DNA of 64,000 nt, from NCBI GenBank assembly GCA_963830565.1, contig CAWHMO010000005.1, positions 496,001-560,000 on the forward strand. The letters are read 5' to 3'. Positions 37,156 to 46,241 of this stretch are shown here, in pieces. The notes under the pieces were generated by a model. That model did no database searches, was not told where the DNA came from, and was given only the letters and a program-made list of their open reading frames with translations. Position numbers and translations under genes: made by a program. Every line of letters starts with the position of its first letter. Position 1 is the first letter of the stretch. The stretch is from DATFDN01 sp963830565. GTDB taxonomy: Bacteria > Pseudomonadota > Alphaproteobacteria > Acetobacterales > Acetobacteraceae.

Positions 37156-38202
37156 CCGTCCTGAGCGTCGCGTTCCCCTTCGCGCCGGTCTCGGCGGATG
37201 CGGTCGGCGGGGCGGAGCAGGTGCTCGCGTCATTGGACGCCGCGCTGACCCGCGCCGGGCATCGCTCCATCGTGCTGGCCTGCGCTGGTTCCGCAGTGGC
37301 GGGTGAGCTGGTCGCGCTCCCGCCGGTGCGTGAGGTGATCGACGCGGCCGCACGGGTGCGGGTGCATGCGTCGTTGCGCGAGGCTATGGCGCAAGTGCTG
37401 GCCTCGCGACGGATCGACCTGGTCCATCTGCACGGGATCGATTTCGTGGACTATCTGCCCCCGCTCGGCCCGCCGGTGCTGGCGACGCTGCATCTGCCGC
37501 CCGAGTGGTACCCGCGGGCGGCGCTGCACCCGACGCGGCCCGGAACCTTCCTGCAGGCCGTCTCGGACACGCAGGACCGTGCGCTGCGCACGCTGGCCGA
37601 CCCCGCCGCAGTGCTGGAGCCTGTGGGAAACGGCGTGAATGTGGCGGCACTCGGCCGTGTGCGCCATGCACGGCGGGGCTTTGCGCTGATGCTCGGCAGG
37701 CTATGCCCCGAGAAGGGCCAGCATATCGGCTTGGATGCCGCGCGCCGCGCGGGCGTGCGGCTGCTGGTGGCCGGGGCTGCGTTCCCGTATCCCGCGCATC
37801 AGGAGTATGTGCGGCGGGAGGTTCTTTCCCGGCTGGATGCCGGGCGCCTGCTCGGCCCCGTCGGCTTCGCCCGCAAGCGTCGTCTGCTTGCGGCGGCGCG
37901 CTGCCTGCTGATCCCAGAGTCTGGCGCCGGAGACGAGCAGCCTGGTCGCCATGGAGGCCGCCGCCTGCGGCACGCCGGTCATCGCCTTTCCCGCCGGCGC
38001 TCTGCCCGAGATCGTGGAGGAGGGCGTGACCGGGTTCCTGGTCCGCGATACCGATGAAATGGCCGGCGCCATCGCTCGGGCGCACGAGATCGACCCCGAG
38101 ACATGCCGCCGCGTGGCGCGGGCGCGGTTCTCGGAACAGGCGATGACGGGCGCCTATCTGCGCCTCTACGACCGGCTCGCGCTGGCGGCAGTGGCGCCAT
38201 GA
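37140..38202 (+). CDS. GT4-family glycosyltransferase, frame broken near 37916
   Basis: About 353 residues after correcting one extra base. The N-terminal GT-B domain opens 'VLSVAFPFAPVSADAVGGAEQVLASLDAAL' with 'DLVHLHGIDFV'. The C-terminal domain has 'LMLGRLCPEKGQHIGLDAAR' and the EX7E motif in 'PETSSLVAMEAAACGTPVIAFPAGALPEIV'. The two are separated by a +1 shift in ATCCCAGAGTCT; without the extra A the sequence reads L-I-P-S-L-A-P-E-T-S. The retaining GT4 family includes MshA and other GlcNAc/Glc transferases. A GTG start at 37140 is likely. Confidence 0.82.
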
Positions 38203-39149
38203 GGGTCGAGACCATCACCGAGGACGCGGCGCTGCGCGATCTGGGACCGGAGTGGCAGGCGCTTTGGCGCCGCTCCGGCGCCGACCCGTTCCGTTCGGCC
38301 GCCTGGATGCTCGCTTGGTGGCGGTGTTTCGGGACCGGCCGGCCGGTGGTGGCGGTCGCACGCGAGGGAGGCGAGGCGGTGGGTCTGCTCGCCGGCTACC
38401 TGCTGGACGAGACTGCCGGGCGCAGGCTGCTGCCGATGGGCGCCGGGATCACCGATTACCAGGATGTGCTGGGCGCGGGCGCTCCCGCGCTGCTGGACGC
38501 CGTGCTCGAAGCGGCGCGGTCGGCGGGCGCGACGTCGTGCGACTTCACCGATCTGCCGCCCGGCGCGGCGTTGCGGAAGGTTCCGGCGCCGGCCGGTTGG
38601 CGCGATAGCCTGCACGAGACCGACGCGTGCCCCGTGCTGGCCCTGCCGGTGATCCCCGCGGGGCGCCGACGCGACATGCGCCAGGCGCTGCACCGCGCCG
38701 ATCGCCGCGGAGGCTGCACGGTCGAGATCGCGACCGCGGATACGCTTGGCTCGGCGCTTGATTGGCTCACACGGCTGCACGCGACGCGTTGGCAGGCACG
38801 CGGAGAGACGGGAGTGCTGGCCGATCAGCGGGTTGCCACGTTCCATCGCCTGGCCGCGCCGATGCTCCTCGCCGAAGGCGCCCTGCGCCTTGGCGTCTTG
38901 CGGATCGCCGGCGCGGCGGCGGCAGTGTGCTATGCGCTGCTCGCGCCCGAAGCCATCTTCTTCTACCTCAGCGGCTTCGATCCAGGCTCCTCCTATGAAA
39001 GTCCCGGCACGATCCTGCTCGGGCGGCTGATCGAGAGGGCAATCGGAGAGGGGCGCACCGTGCATTTCCTGCGTGGTTCGGAGCCCTACAAATACGCATG
39101 GGGCGGCGTTGATCGGATGAACGCAACAAGGCGCCTGGTGCCGCAATGA
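38199..39149 (+). CDS. GNAT-fold acyltransferase (CelD/BioF2-like)
   Basis: 316 residues. The N-terminal 'WQALWRRSGADPFRSAAWMLAWWRCFG' and the C-terminal GNAT block ('LGVLRIAGAAAAVCYALLAPEAIFFYLSGFDPGSSYESPGTILL...VHFLRGSEPYKYAWGG') match the acetyltransferase_6 type seen in polysaccharide clusters and related to FemAB folds. It could N- or O-acylate a sugar amine freed by the PIG-L enzyme. Overlaps both neighbours by ATGA. Confidence 0.82.
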   Translation: MRVETITEDAALRDLGPEWQALWRRSGADPFRSAAWMLAWWRCFGTGRPVVAVAREGGEAVGLLAGYLLDETAGRRLLPMGAGITDYQDVLGAGAPALLDAVLEAARSAGATSCDFTDLPPGAALRKVPAPAGWRDSLHETDACPVLALPVIPAGRRRDMRQALHRADRRGGCTVEIATADTLGSALDWLTRLHATRWQARGETGVLADQRVATFHRLAAPMLLAEGALRLGVLRIAGAAAAVCYALLAPEAIFFYLSGFDPGSSYESPGTILLGRLIERAIGEGRTVHFLRGSEPYKYAWGGVDRMNATRRLVPQ

Positions 39150-39982
39150 CCGATCCGGACGCCATCTCGCTCTGCCTCGACGGGCGCATCTCTGCCCCTG
39201 TCGCGCTGGCGCGCCTGATCCTTGGCGGCACCGCGCCCGAGGACATCGCGATGCGGCTGGCAGGGGCGGGCGGCGCGGTGGCCGAGGAGTTGCGGCGGCT
39301 GCTGGCGGGCCGGGAGAGGCTCGATCGATTGGCCGAAGTCGCCGCGGCGGGCATCGATCATGGCGCGACAGGGCCGGGGGCGCTGGAGACGTTGCGCGAG
39401 GGCTTCGACCGCGCGGCCGCGATTTCGCCCGAGGCGAGCGTAGCGGCCTATTCGCTTGGAGACCCGGCGTTGCTGCAGGCGGCGACGGATGAGCTGATCG
39501 CCTGGCTCGGCACGCGCGGGCTGCTGCGGGGCGATGTTCTCGATCTGGGCTGCGGCATCGGTCGGGTGGCGGCGGCGCTCGCCTCGCATGTGAACTCGGT
39601 GCTCGGCCTCGACATCGCGCCGGGGATGATCGCCGAGGCGCGGCGCCGGCACGGCGCGGCCGGGCGCTTCGCGATCACCGACGGGATGCGGCTCGCGTTG
39701 CCGGACAACGCCTTCGACCTGATTCTCGCAATCGACAGTTTCCCGTACCTCCTGCAGGCCGGGGTCGCGGACCGTCACGTGGCCGACGCCGCGCGCGTGT
39801 TGCGTCCAGGCGGGACGCTGGCAATCCTCAACCTGTCCTATCGCGGGCCGGAGGCGGATCGGGCGGACGCACGGAGATGGGCCGAGACACACGTCCTGAT
39901 GCTGGCCTGCGAGGGCACGCAGCCGTTCCGGATTTGGGACGGATGGGCCTTTTTGCTGGTCAAGCCCAGGGAGGCAAGTTGA
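39146..39982 (+). CDS. class I SAM-dependent methyltransferase
   Basis: 278 residues. The N-terminal 100 residues are helical and unassigned. The Rossmann domain follows with 'VLDLGCGIGRVAAALASHVNSVLGLDIAPGMIAEARRRH' and 'NAFDLILAIDSFPYLLQAG', a Methyltransf_11/25 type. The C-terminal 'SYRGPEADRADARRWAETHVLMLACEGTQPF' is unusual. The substrate is unknown. It is the last gene of the plus-strand cluster and overlaps the 3' end of the convergent phosphatase gene by 23 bases. Confidence 0.83.
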   Translation: MTDPDAISLCLDGRISAPVALARLILGGTAPEDIAMRLAGAGGAVAEELRRLLAGRERLDRLAEVAAAGIDHGATGPGALETLREGFDRAAAISPEASVAAYSLGDPALLQAATDELIAWLGTRGLLRGDVLDLGCGIGRVAAALASHVNSVLGLDIAPGMIAEARRRHGAAGRFAITDGMRLALPDNAFDLILAIDSFPYLLQAGVADRHVADAARVLRPGGTLAILNLSYRGPEADRADARRWAETHVLMLACEGTQPFRIWDGWAFLLVKPREAS

Positions 39983-40562
39983 CGCCCAGCACGCGCACGC
40001 CACGCTCTTCCAGTGCGATCACGCTCCGCGAAGCCGGGTCGATCTCGATTCGATGGAACAGGTCGAGCGGCGTGCCCAGCGCGTGGGCAAGGATCGCCTT
40101 GACGATGTCGCCGTGGCTGACGGCCGCCAACTCGGCGCCTGGATAGCGGGCTGCCAGCCGGACCAGTGCTGCGACGGCGCGCACTTGTGCTGTCGACATG
40201 GTCTCGCCGCCCGGTGTGGGGGCGGTGCTGCGGAATTTGTTGAACGCCGCCCACCCAGGAATGACGTGCAGGGCCTGGAACGTCATGCCGGTCCAGGCCC
40301 CGAAATCGATCTCGGTCAGATCGGGCTCGATGAAGACGTCCAGCTTGTGGCGGGCAGCGATGACACGGGCGGTTTCCTGCGCGCGCTCGATCGGGCTGGA
40401 GACGATCGCGGCCAGTTCGCGCGTTCCCAGCGCCTCCGCGAGCCGCGCCGCCTCTGCCCGCCCGACCTCGTTCAGCGCGTGCCCTGGTTCTCGGCCGGCC
40501 AAGACACGACCGAGCAGATCGTAGGAGGCATGGCGGATCAGGTGGAAGATCGTCGCGCCCAC
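39960..40562 (-). CDS. histidine phosphatase family protein
   Basis: 200 residues with a GTG start. The catalytic R-H motif is 'FHLIRHASYDLLGRVLAG' (the usual RHG is RHA here); 'IVSSPIERAQETARVIA', the acid 'EIDFGAWTGMTF' and the second His in 'AVSHGDIVKAIL' complete the site. The family includes phosphoglycerate mutases and small-molecule phosphatases. Directly downstream of the inositol-phosphate synthase gene, it may dephosphorylate an inositol or sugar phosphate (inference). Confidence 0.85.
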   Translation of the reverse strand: MGATIFHLIRHASYDLLGRVLAGREPGHALNEVGRAEAARLAEALGTRELAAIVSSPIERAQETARVIAARHKLDVFIEPDLTEIDFGAWTGMTFQALHVIPGWAAFNKFRSTAPTPGGETMSTAQVRAVAALVRLAARYPGAELAAVSHGDIVKAILAHALGTPLDLFHRIEIDPASRSVIALEERGVRVLGVNLPPWA

Positions 40563-40563
40563 G

Positions 40564-41634
<1,071 letters not shown>

Positions 41635-41659
41635 CCATCACTCCGCTCGCACCGGGCGG

Positions 41660-41684
41660 GGAACGCTCCACGCTCGGAAGGGTT
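41660..41684 (+). promoter_or_regulatory. possible EcfG-type general stress promoter
   Basis: GGAAC at 41660-41664, a 16-base spacer, then GGTT at 41681-41684. The alphaproteobacterial general stress sigma factor EcfG favours GGAAC-N16/17-CGTT, so one -10 base deviates. It lies 124 bases before the ATG of the Ser/Gly/His-rich protein gene. Suggestive only. Confidence 0.35.
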
Positions 41685-41807
41685 GCGCCGAGAGAGGCTG
41701 AGCGGCACCCGACGTCACTTCTGCGCAACCGACCTGCAACCCCGGGGGAGGGGGCCGGCGTTGTTCCATCCGGATGCACACGACGGCTCATACCAGGAGA
41801 AGCGCCA

Positions 41808-42233
41808 ATGGCAACGCAACATAGAGGCGGGCACGAGAGCGGGCAGCAGGGCAACGTCAAAGACCCGCAGAACGACGGACGGTTGAAGGAAAACCGTGAG
41901 GAAGGCCGCACCAAGGGCACGACCCCGGCGAGCGAGGCACGTTCCCATGAATTGGGGGGCAAATCCTCGTCAGGCAGCCACTCTTCAGGAAGCCACTCCT
42001 CGGGAAGCCAGGGCTCTTCTCGCGAGTCGGATTCGGGTCACGGCTCGTCGCACGAAAGCGGCCACAGCGGCTCCTCCGCCTCCGGCCGCGGTGGAGAGAG
42101 CAAGCAGGGCGGAAGCCAGTCCGACTCCGACGATCTGAAGTCGCGCGAGTACCGCGACGAGAAGGGCGAGGTGCATCACCACACCCGCACCTACATGGAG
42201 CAGCACGGCGACGAGAAGGGCGACAAGAAGTAG
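41808..42233 (+). CDS. disordered Ser/Gly/His-rich protein, possible stress protein
   Basis: 141 residues, almost entirely polar, with direct 'SSGSH' repeats around residues 54-68 and a Glu/Lys-rich, His-containing tail ('EYRDEKGEVHHHTRTYMEQHGDEKGDKK'-like). No membrane helix, signal or cysteine. Composition resembles KGG-type or hydrophilin stress proteins, but I cannot place it in a family. A strong ribosome site (AGGAGAAG) precedes the ATG. A GC-rich hairpin repeat lies 30 bases after the stop. Confidence 0.7.
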   Translation: MATQHRGGHESGQQGNVKDPQNDGRLKENREEGRTKGTTPASEARSHELGGKSSSGSHSSGSHSSGSQGSSRESDSGHGSSHESGHSGSSASGRGGESKQGGSQSDSDDLKSREYRDEKGEVHHHTRTYMEQHGDEKGDKK

Positions 42234-42262
42234 CACGACCGGGTTTCGGCCTGACCAACTTC

Positions 42263-42289
42263 CCCTCCCCGTGCGGGAGAGGGAGGGGA
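42263..42289. repeat. GC-rich hairpin repeat (CCCCTCCC ... GGGAGGGG)
   Basis: Perfect 8-bp arms CCCCTCCC (42263-42270) and GGGAGGGG (42282-42289). It lies between two convergent genes and could terminate both. It resembles the repeat at 13689-13722, pointing to a dispersed family. Confidence 0.6.
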
Positions 42290-42354
42290 GCGGCGCACCG
42301 TGTAGGCCTCGTTGCTTGCCGGGTCTCCCGAAGCGGAAGCGAGACAGGCGGCCT

Positions 42355-43477
42355 TCAAACCGCCCCCCAAACCTCCCGCGCCACCTCCACGCACAGGCGC
42401 AGCTTCGCCCATTGCTGCTCTTCGCTCAGCAGGTTTCCCTCCTCGGTGCTCGCGAAGCCGCATTGCGGGCTCAACGCCAACTGCTCAAGAGGCAAGTATC
42501 TTGGCTGCGGCGTCAATGCGCCGCTTCAGGTCGTCCTTGGTCTCCAGCGCGCCGGTTTTGCTCGTCACCAGGCCCAGAACCACGATTTTCTTCCCGCGCG
42601 GCACGAAGCGCAGAGGCTCGAAGCCGCCGGCGCGGTCGGTGTCGTATTCCATGAAGTAGGCATCGGCGTTGATGCGGTTGAACAGCGCCTCCGCAACCGG
42701 CTCGTAGCCTCCCGCCGCGACCCAGGTCGAACGGAAGTTGCCGCGGCAGAGATGCATCGAAACCGTCATGTCGCTCGGCCGATCGGCGATGGCGCGGTTG
42801 ATCAGGTCGGCATAGATCCCGAGCAGGCCCTCGACGTGCTCGCCCCGTGCCTTCAATCCTTCGACCTGGGCCGGGTCGCATAGATAGGCGATATACACCT
42901 CGTCCAGTTGCAGATACCGGCAGCCCGCGTCGGCGAAGGCGCGGACGGCGGCCCGATACGCCTCTCCCAGATCGGCGAAGAACGGCTCCAGCTCGGGATA
43001 GGCCTGCCGGTCGATCGCCCCGCGCCCACCCCGGAAATGCACCACCGAAGGCGAGGGGATGGTCTGTTTCGGCATCGCCGTGCGTACGTGATCTGCGAGA
43101 TAGCCGAAATGGTCCACCATGATCGGCCGGCGGTAGGCGATACGGCCGTTCACGCGCAGCGAGTGCGGCAGGGTGGCCCCCTTGAACTGGATCTTCTGCT
43201 CGGGCTCGTAGACCTGCACGCCGTCGAGGCCGGAGGCGAAATCATAATGCCAGTAGGCGCGGCGATATTCGCCGTCGGTCGCGGCGCGCAGCCCGATCTC
43301 CTCCTGCCGCGCGATGGCGCGGTCGATGCAGCGATCCTCCACCGCGTGCAGCGCGTCGTCGGGCAGGCGCCCGGTCTTGTGCGCGGCCCGCGCTTCGGCC
43401 AGCTCCGGCGGACGCAGCAGACTGCCGACATGGTCGGCCCGGAAGGGAGGACGTTGACGGGTCTGGAGATCAGACAT
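42355..43477 (-). CDS. cobalamin-independent methionine synthase II-like (MetE C-terminal domain) protein, frame broken near 42499
   Basis: 373 residues after removing one extra base. Starts MSDLQTRQRPPFRADHVGSLLRPP, the standard opening of the stand-alone MetE-like methyltransferases. 'YLQLDEVYIAYLCD', 'MTVSMHLCRGN' (His, Cys zinc ligands) and the later 'LALSPQCGFAST' (second Cys ligand) make a TIM-barrel Zn site. The last part is shifted: dropping one base in AAGATACTT gives A-A-K-Y-L-P-L-E-Q-L-A-L-S-P-Q-C-G-F, exactly as in the family. Likely moves a methyl group to or from a thiol; the substrate is uncertain. Confidence 0.85.
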
Positions 43478-43639
43478 GGGCGGATGCTCCGAACATGAGG
43501 TGCCGGCACTGTGGCGCGGCGCGCTCGACCGGCAAAGCCCGCTTGGCACAGCCCGCTCGCGCGTGTGTGCCCGCGGGAGCCTCGCGGCGACACGAGGGCG
43601 GTGGACCGACCGGCCCGGACCCACTAAGACCCACGCCCG

Positions 43640-46237
43640 ATGTCGCTTCGAAGCCTGCTCGTCAGCGTGGTGGACGGATGCCGCCGCCGCGCCCTCCTGG
43701 TGGTAGCAGCCGGTGTCCTCGCGGCATTGCTGTCCTGCCTGTACGCGGCCGGCCACCTGGGCGTGAGCACCGATACGGACAAGATGTTCTCCAACCGCCT
43801 CGCCTTCCGCCAGGCCGAGGCCCGGTTCGCGCGGGATTTCCCGCAATTCAGCGACCTGCTCGTGGCCGTCATCGACGCCGCGGAGCCGGAACAGGCGCAG
43901 GCCACTGCGGCGGCACTCGCGGGCCGCCTTTCGGAGGACAAGGCAAATTTCCGCTCGGTGACGCGCCCGGATGCCTCCCCGTTCTTTGCGCGTGAAGGGC
44001 TGCTCTATCTCGACCCGAAGCAGCTCACGGAGGTGACAAATCAGCTCATCAGCGCCCAGCCCTTCCTGGGGCAGCTCGTGGCCGATCCCAGCGCGCGCGG
44101 CCTGTTCTCGGCGCTCGCCCTGCTCGGCATGGGCGCCGCGCACGGCCAAGCAGATTTGACGCCTTACGACCCGGTGCTGCGCGGGTTCGCGCGGACGATC
44201 GACGGCGTGCTGGACGGACATCCGCAACCGCTGTCGTGGCAGAGCCTACTTGGCGGCGGGATGGCGGACCTCGCAGGCAAGTACGTGTTCGTGCTGGCGC
44301 AACCCAAGCTCGATTTCGGAGCCCTGCAGCCGGGCGGGACGGCGGTTGCCGCGATCGAGCGCGCGGCCGCGGAGCTTCCCTTCGTCAGGTCAGGCGCGGC
44401 CCGCGTCCGCATCACCGGCTCGGTCGCGCTAGCCGATGAGGAGTTCGCGAGCGTCGCCGAGGGAGCCGTCTGGGGGCTGGTCGGCAGCATCGTGCTGATC
44501 ACGCTCTGGCTGTTCCTGGCGGTCACGACGTGGCGGCTGATCGTCCCGATCCTGATGACGCTGGCGCTCGGGCTGTCGCTTACCTTGCTGTTCGCCGCCG
44601 CGGCGGTCGGCACGCTCAATCTGGTCTCGGTCGGCTTCGGCGTATTGTTCGTCGGCATCGCGGTCGATTTCGCGATCCAGTTCGCCGTGCGCTATCGGGA
44701 GCGCCGCTATGAGGCGGGCGATCTGGCCGAGGCGCTGCGCCGCACGGGCGCGCGTACGGGGGTGCAGATCCTGATCGCCTCGATCGCGACCGCCGCCGGG
44801 TTCCTGGCCTTCGTGCCGACTGACTTCGTCGGCGTGGCCGAGCTTGGCCTGATCGCCGGCGTGGGCATGCTGATCGCTTTCGTCTGCACGATGACCTTCC
44901 TGCCGGCCGCGATCGCGCTGTTTCGGCCTCGTGGCGAGGTCACCGAGGTCGGCTTCCGCTGGGCAGCGCGCCTGGATGCGGCGGTCGTGGTCCGCCGCAA
45001 GCCGATCCTGGCCGTCTTCGCCGCCGCCGGCATTGCCGCGATGGTGGTCTCGCCGCACCTTGCCTTCAACTCCAACCCACTGCACACCAAGAATCCGAAT
45101 ACCCCGGCGATGCGGACCCTGGAGGATCTGATCGCATCGCCCGTGACCAACCCCTACACGGTCGACGTCATGGAACCCTCGGCGGCGGCGATCGCGCCGG
45201 TCGCGGCGAAGCTGCGGGAGTTGCCGAGCGTCATGAGCGTACGCTCGATCGACAGCTTCATCCCCGAGGACCAGGAACAGAAGCTCGCGATCCTGGCCGA
45301 CGCCCGGCAGATCCTGGAACCGACCCTGTCCGCCCCGCCCGCGGGGGCGCCCGCCACGCCCGCTGATATCCGCATGGCTGCCAAGGCGGCCTTGGCTCAG
45401 ATCGAGCCGGCGTTGCCGCATCGTCCGGCCGGCTCGGCGCTCGTTCCGCTCGCGGAGGCGTTGCGCGGGCTGACGACCGCGCCCGACACGGTGCTTGCCG
45501 CCACGAACGAAGCGTTGACCCGCTTCTTGCCGAGCGAGTTGGCGCAGCTTCGGCTGTCGCTCAGCGCCGAGCCCGTCACCCTGGCCTCCGTGCCGGAGAG
45601 CGTGAAGCGCGACTGGTTGCTTCCTGATGGGCGCGCGCGCATCCAGGTCGTGCCGAAGCTGATCTCCGACAAGACGGGCAACCAGCTCACTGCCTTTGTC
45701 GATCAGGTGCGCGCGGTGGCGCCCGATGCCGGGGGGCCGGCGGTGACGATCCAGGCGACCAGCCGCACCATCATGAGGGCATTCCGCGACGCCGCAGCCT
45801 ACGCCCTGGGAGCGATCGCGGTGATCCTGCTGGTTGCGCTGCGTAGCGTGCGCGACGCGGCGCTGGTGATGGCGCCGCTCCTGATGGCGGGGCTGCTGAC
45901 GCTGCTCGTGATCGTGCTGATGCCCTTGCCGCTGAACTACGCCAACATCATCGCCCTCCCGCTGCTGCTTGGGGTGGGCGTCTCGTTCAACGTCTATTTC
46001 GTCATGAACTGGCGTGAGGGCCGACGGATGGTGCTCGCCTCGCCGACGGCGCGCGCCATCCTGTTCTCGGCCCTGACCACCGCGACCGCGTTCGGCTCGC
46101 TCGCGCTGTCGCGGCATCCAGGGACGGCGAGCATGGGGAAGCTGCTTCTCATCAGCCTGGGCTGCACCTTGCTGGCCAGCCTGCTGTTCATTCCGGCCTT
46201 GCTTGCCAGCGTGCGCGCGCGGCCGATCAAGCGGTGA
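43640..46237 (+). CDS. hpnN: hopanoid transporter HpnN (RND/MMPL family)
   Basis: 865-residue RND-type protein thought to carry hopanoids to the outer membrane. N-terminal helix at 15-38, first periplasmic loop starting 'GVSTDTDKMFSNRLAFRQAEARFARDFPQF' (the D-T-D-x-M signature of HpnN), helices with 'VGFGVLFVGIAVDFAIQFAVRYRERR', a second loop ('FNSNPLHTKNPNTPAMRTLEDL') and a second helix bundle. Transmembrane Asp in 'VDFAIQF' fits the proton relay. Ends 4 bases from the convergent OpgC-SGNH gene. Confidence 0.93.
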   Translation: MSLRSLLVSVVDGCRRRALLVVAAGVLAALLSCLYAAGHLGVSTDTDKMFSNRLAFRQAEARFARDFPQFSDLLVAVIDAAEPEQAQATAAALAGRLSEDKANFRSVTRPDASPFFAREGLLYLDPKQLTEVTNQLISAQPFLGQLVADPSARGLFSALALLGMGAAHGQADLTPYDPVLRGFARTIDGVLDGHPQPLSWQSLLGGGMADLAGKYVFVLAQPKLDFGALQPGGTAVAAIERAAAELPFVRSGAARVRITGSVALADEEFASVAEGAVWGLVGSIVLITLWLFLAVTTWRLIVPILMTLALGLSLTLLFAAAAVGTLNLVSVGFGVLFVGIAVDFAIQFAVRYRERRYEAGDLAEALRRTGARTGVQILIASIATAAGFLAFVPTDFVGVAELGLIAGVGMLIAFVCTMTFLPAAIALFRPRGEVTEVGFRWAARLDAAVVVRRKPILAVFAAAGIAAMVVSPHLAFNSNPLHTKNPNTPAMRTLEDLIASPVTNPYTVDVMEPSAAAIAPVAAKLRELPSVMSVRSIDSFIPEDQEQKLAILADARQILEPTLSAPPAGAPATPADIRMAAKAALAQIEPALPHRPAGSALVPLAEALRGLTTAPDTVLAATNEALTRFLPSELAQLRLSLSAEPVTLASVPESVKRDWLLPDGRARIQVVPKLISDKTGNQLTAFVDQVRAVAPDAGGPAVTIQATSRTIMRAFRDAAAYALGAIAVILLVALRSVRDAALVMAPLLMAGLLTLLVIVLMPLPLNYANIIALPLLLGVGVSFNVYFVMNWREGRRMVLASPTARAILFSALTTATAFGSLALSRHPGTASMGKLLLISLGCTLLASLLFIPALLASVRARPIKR

Positions 46238-46241
46238 GGCC

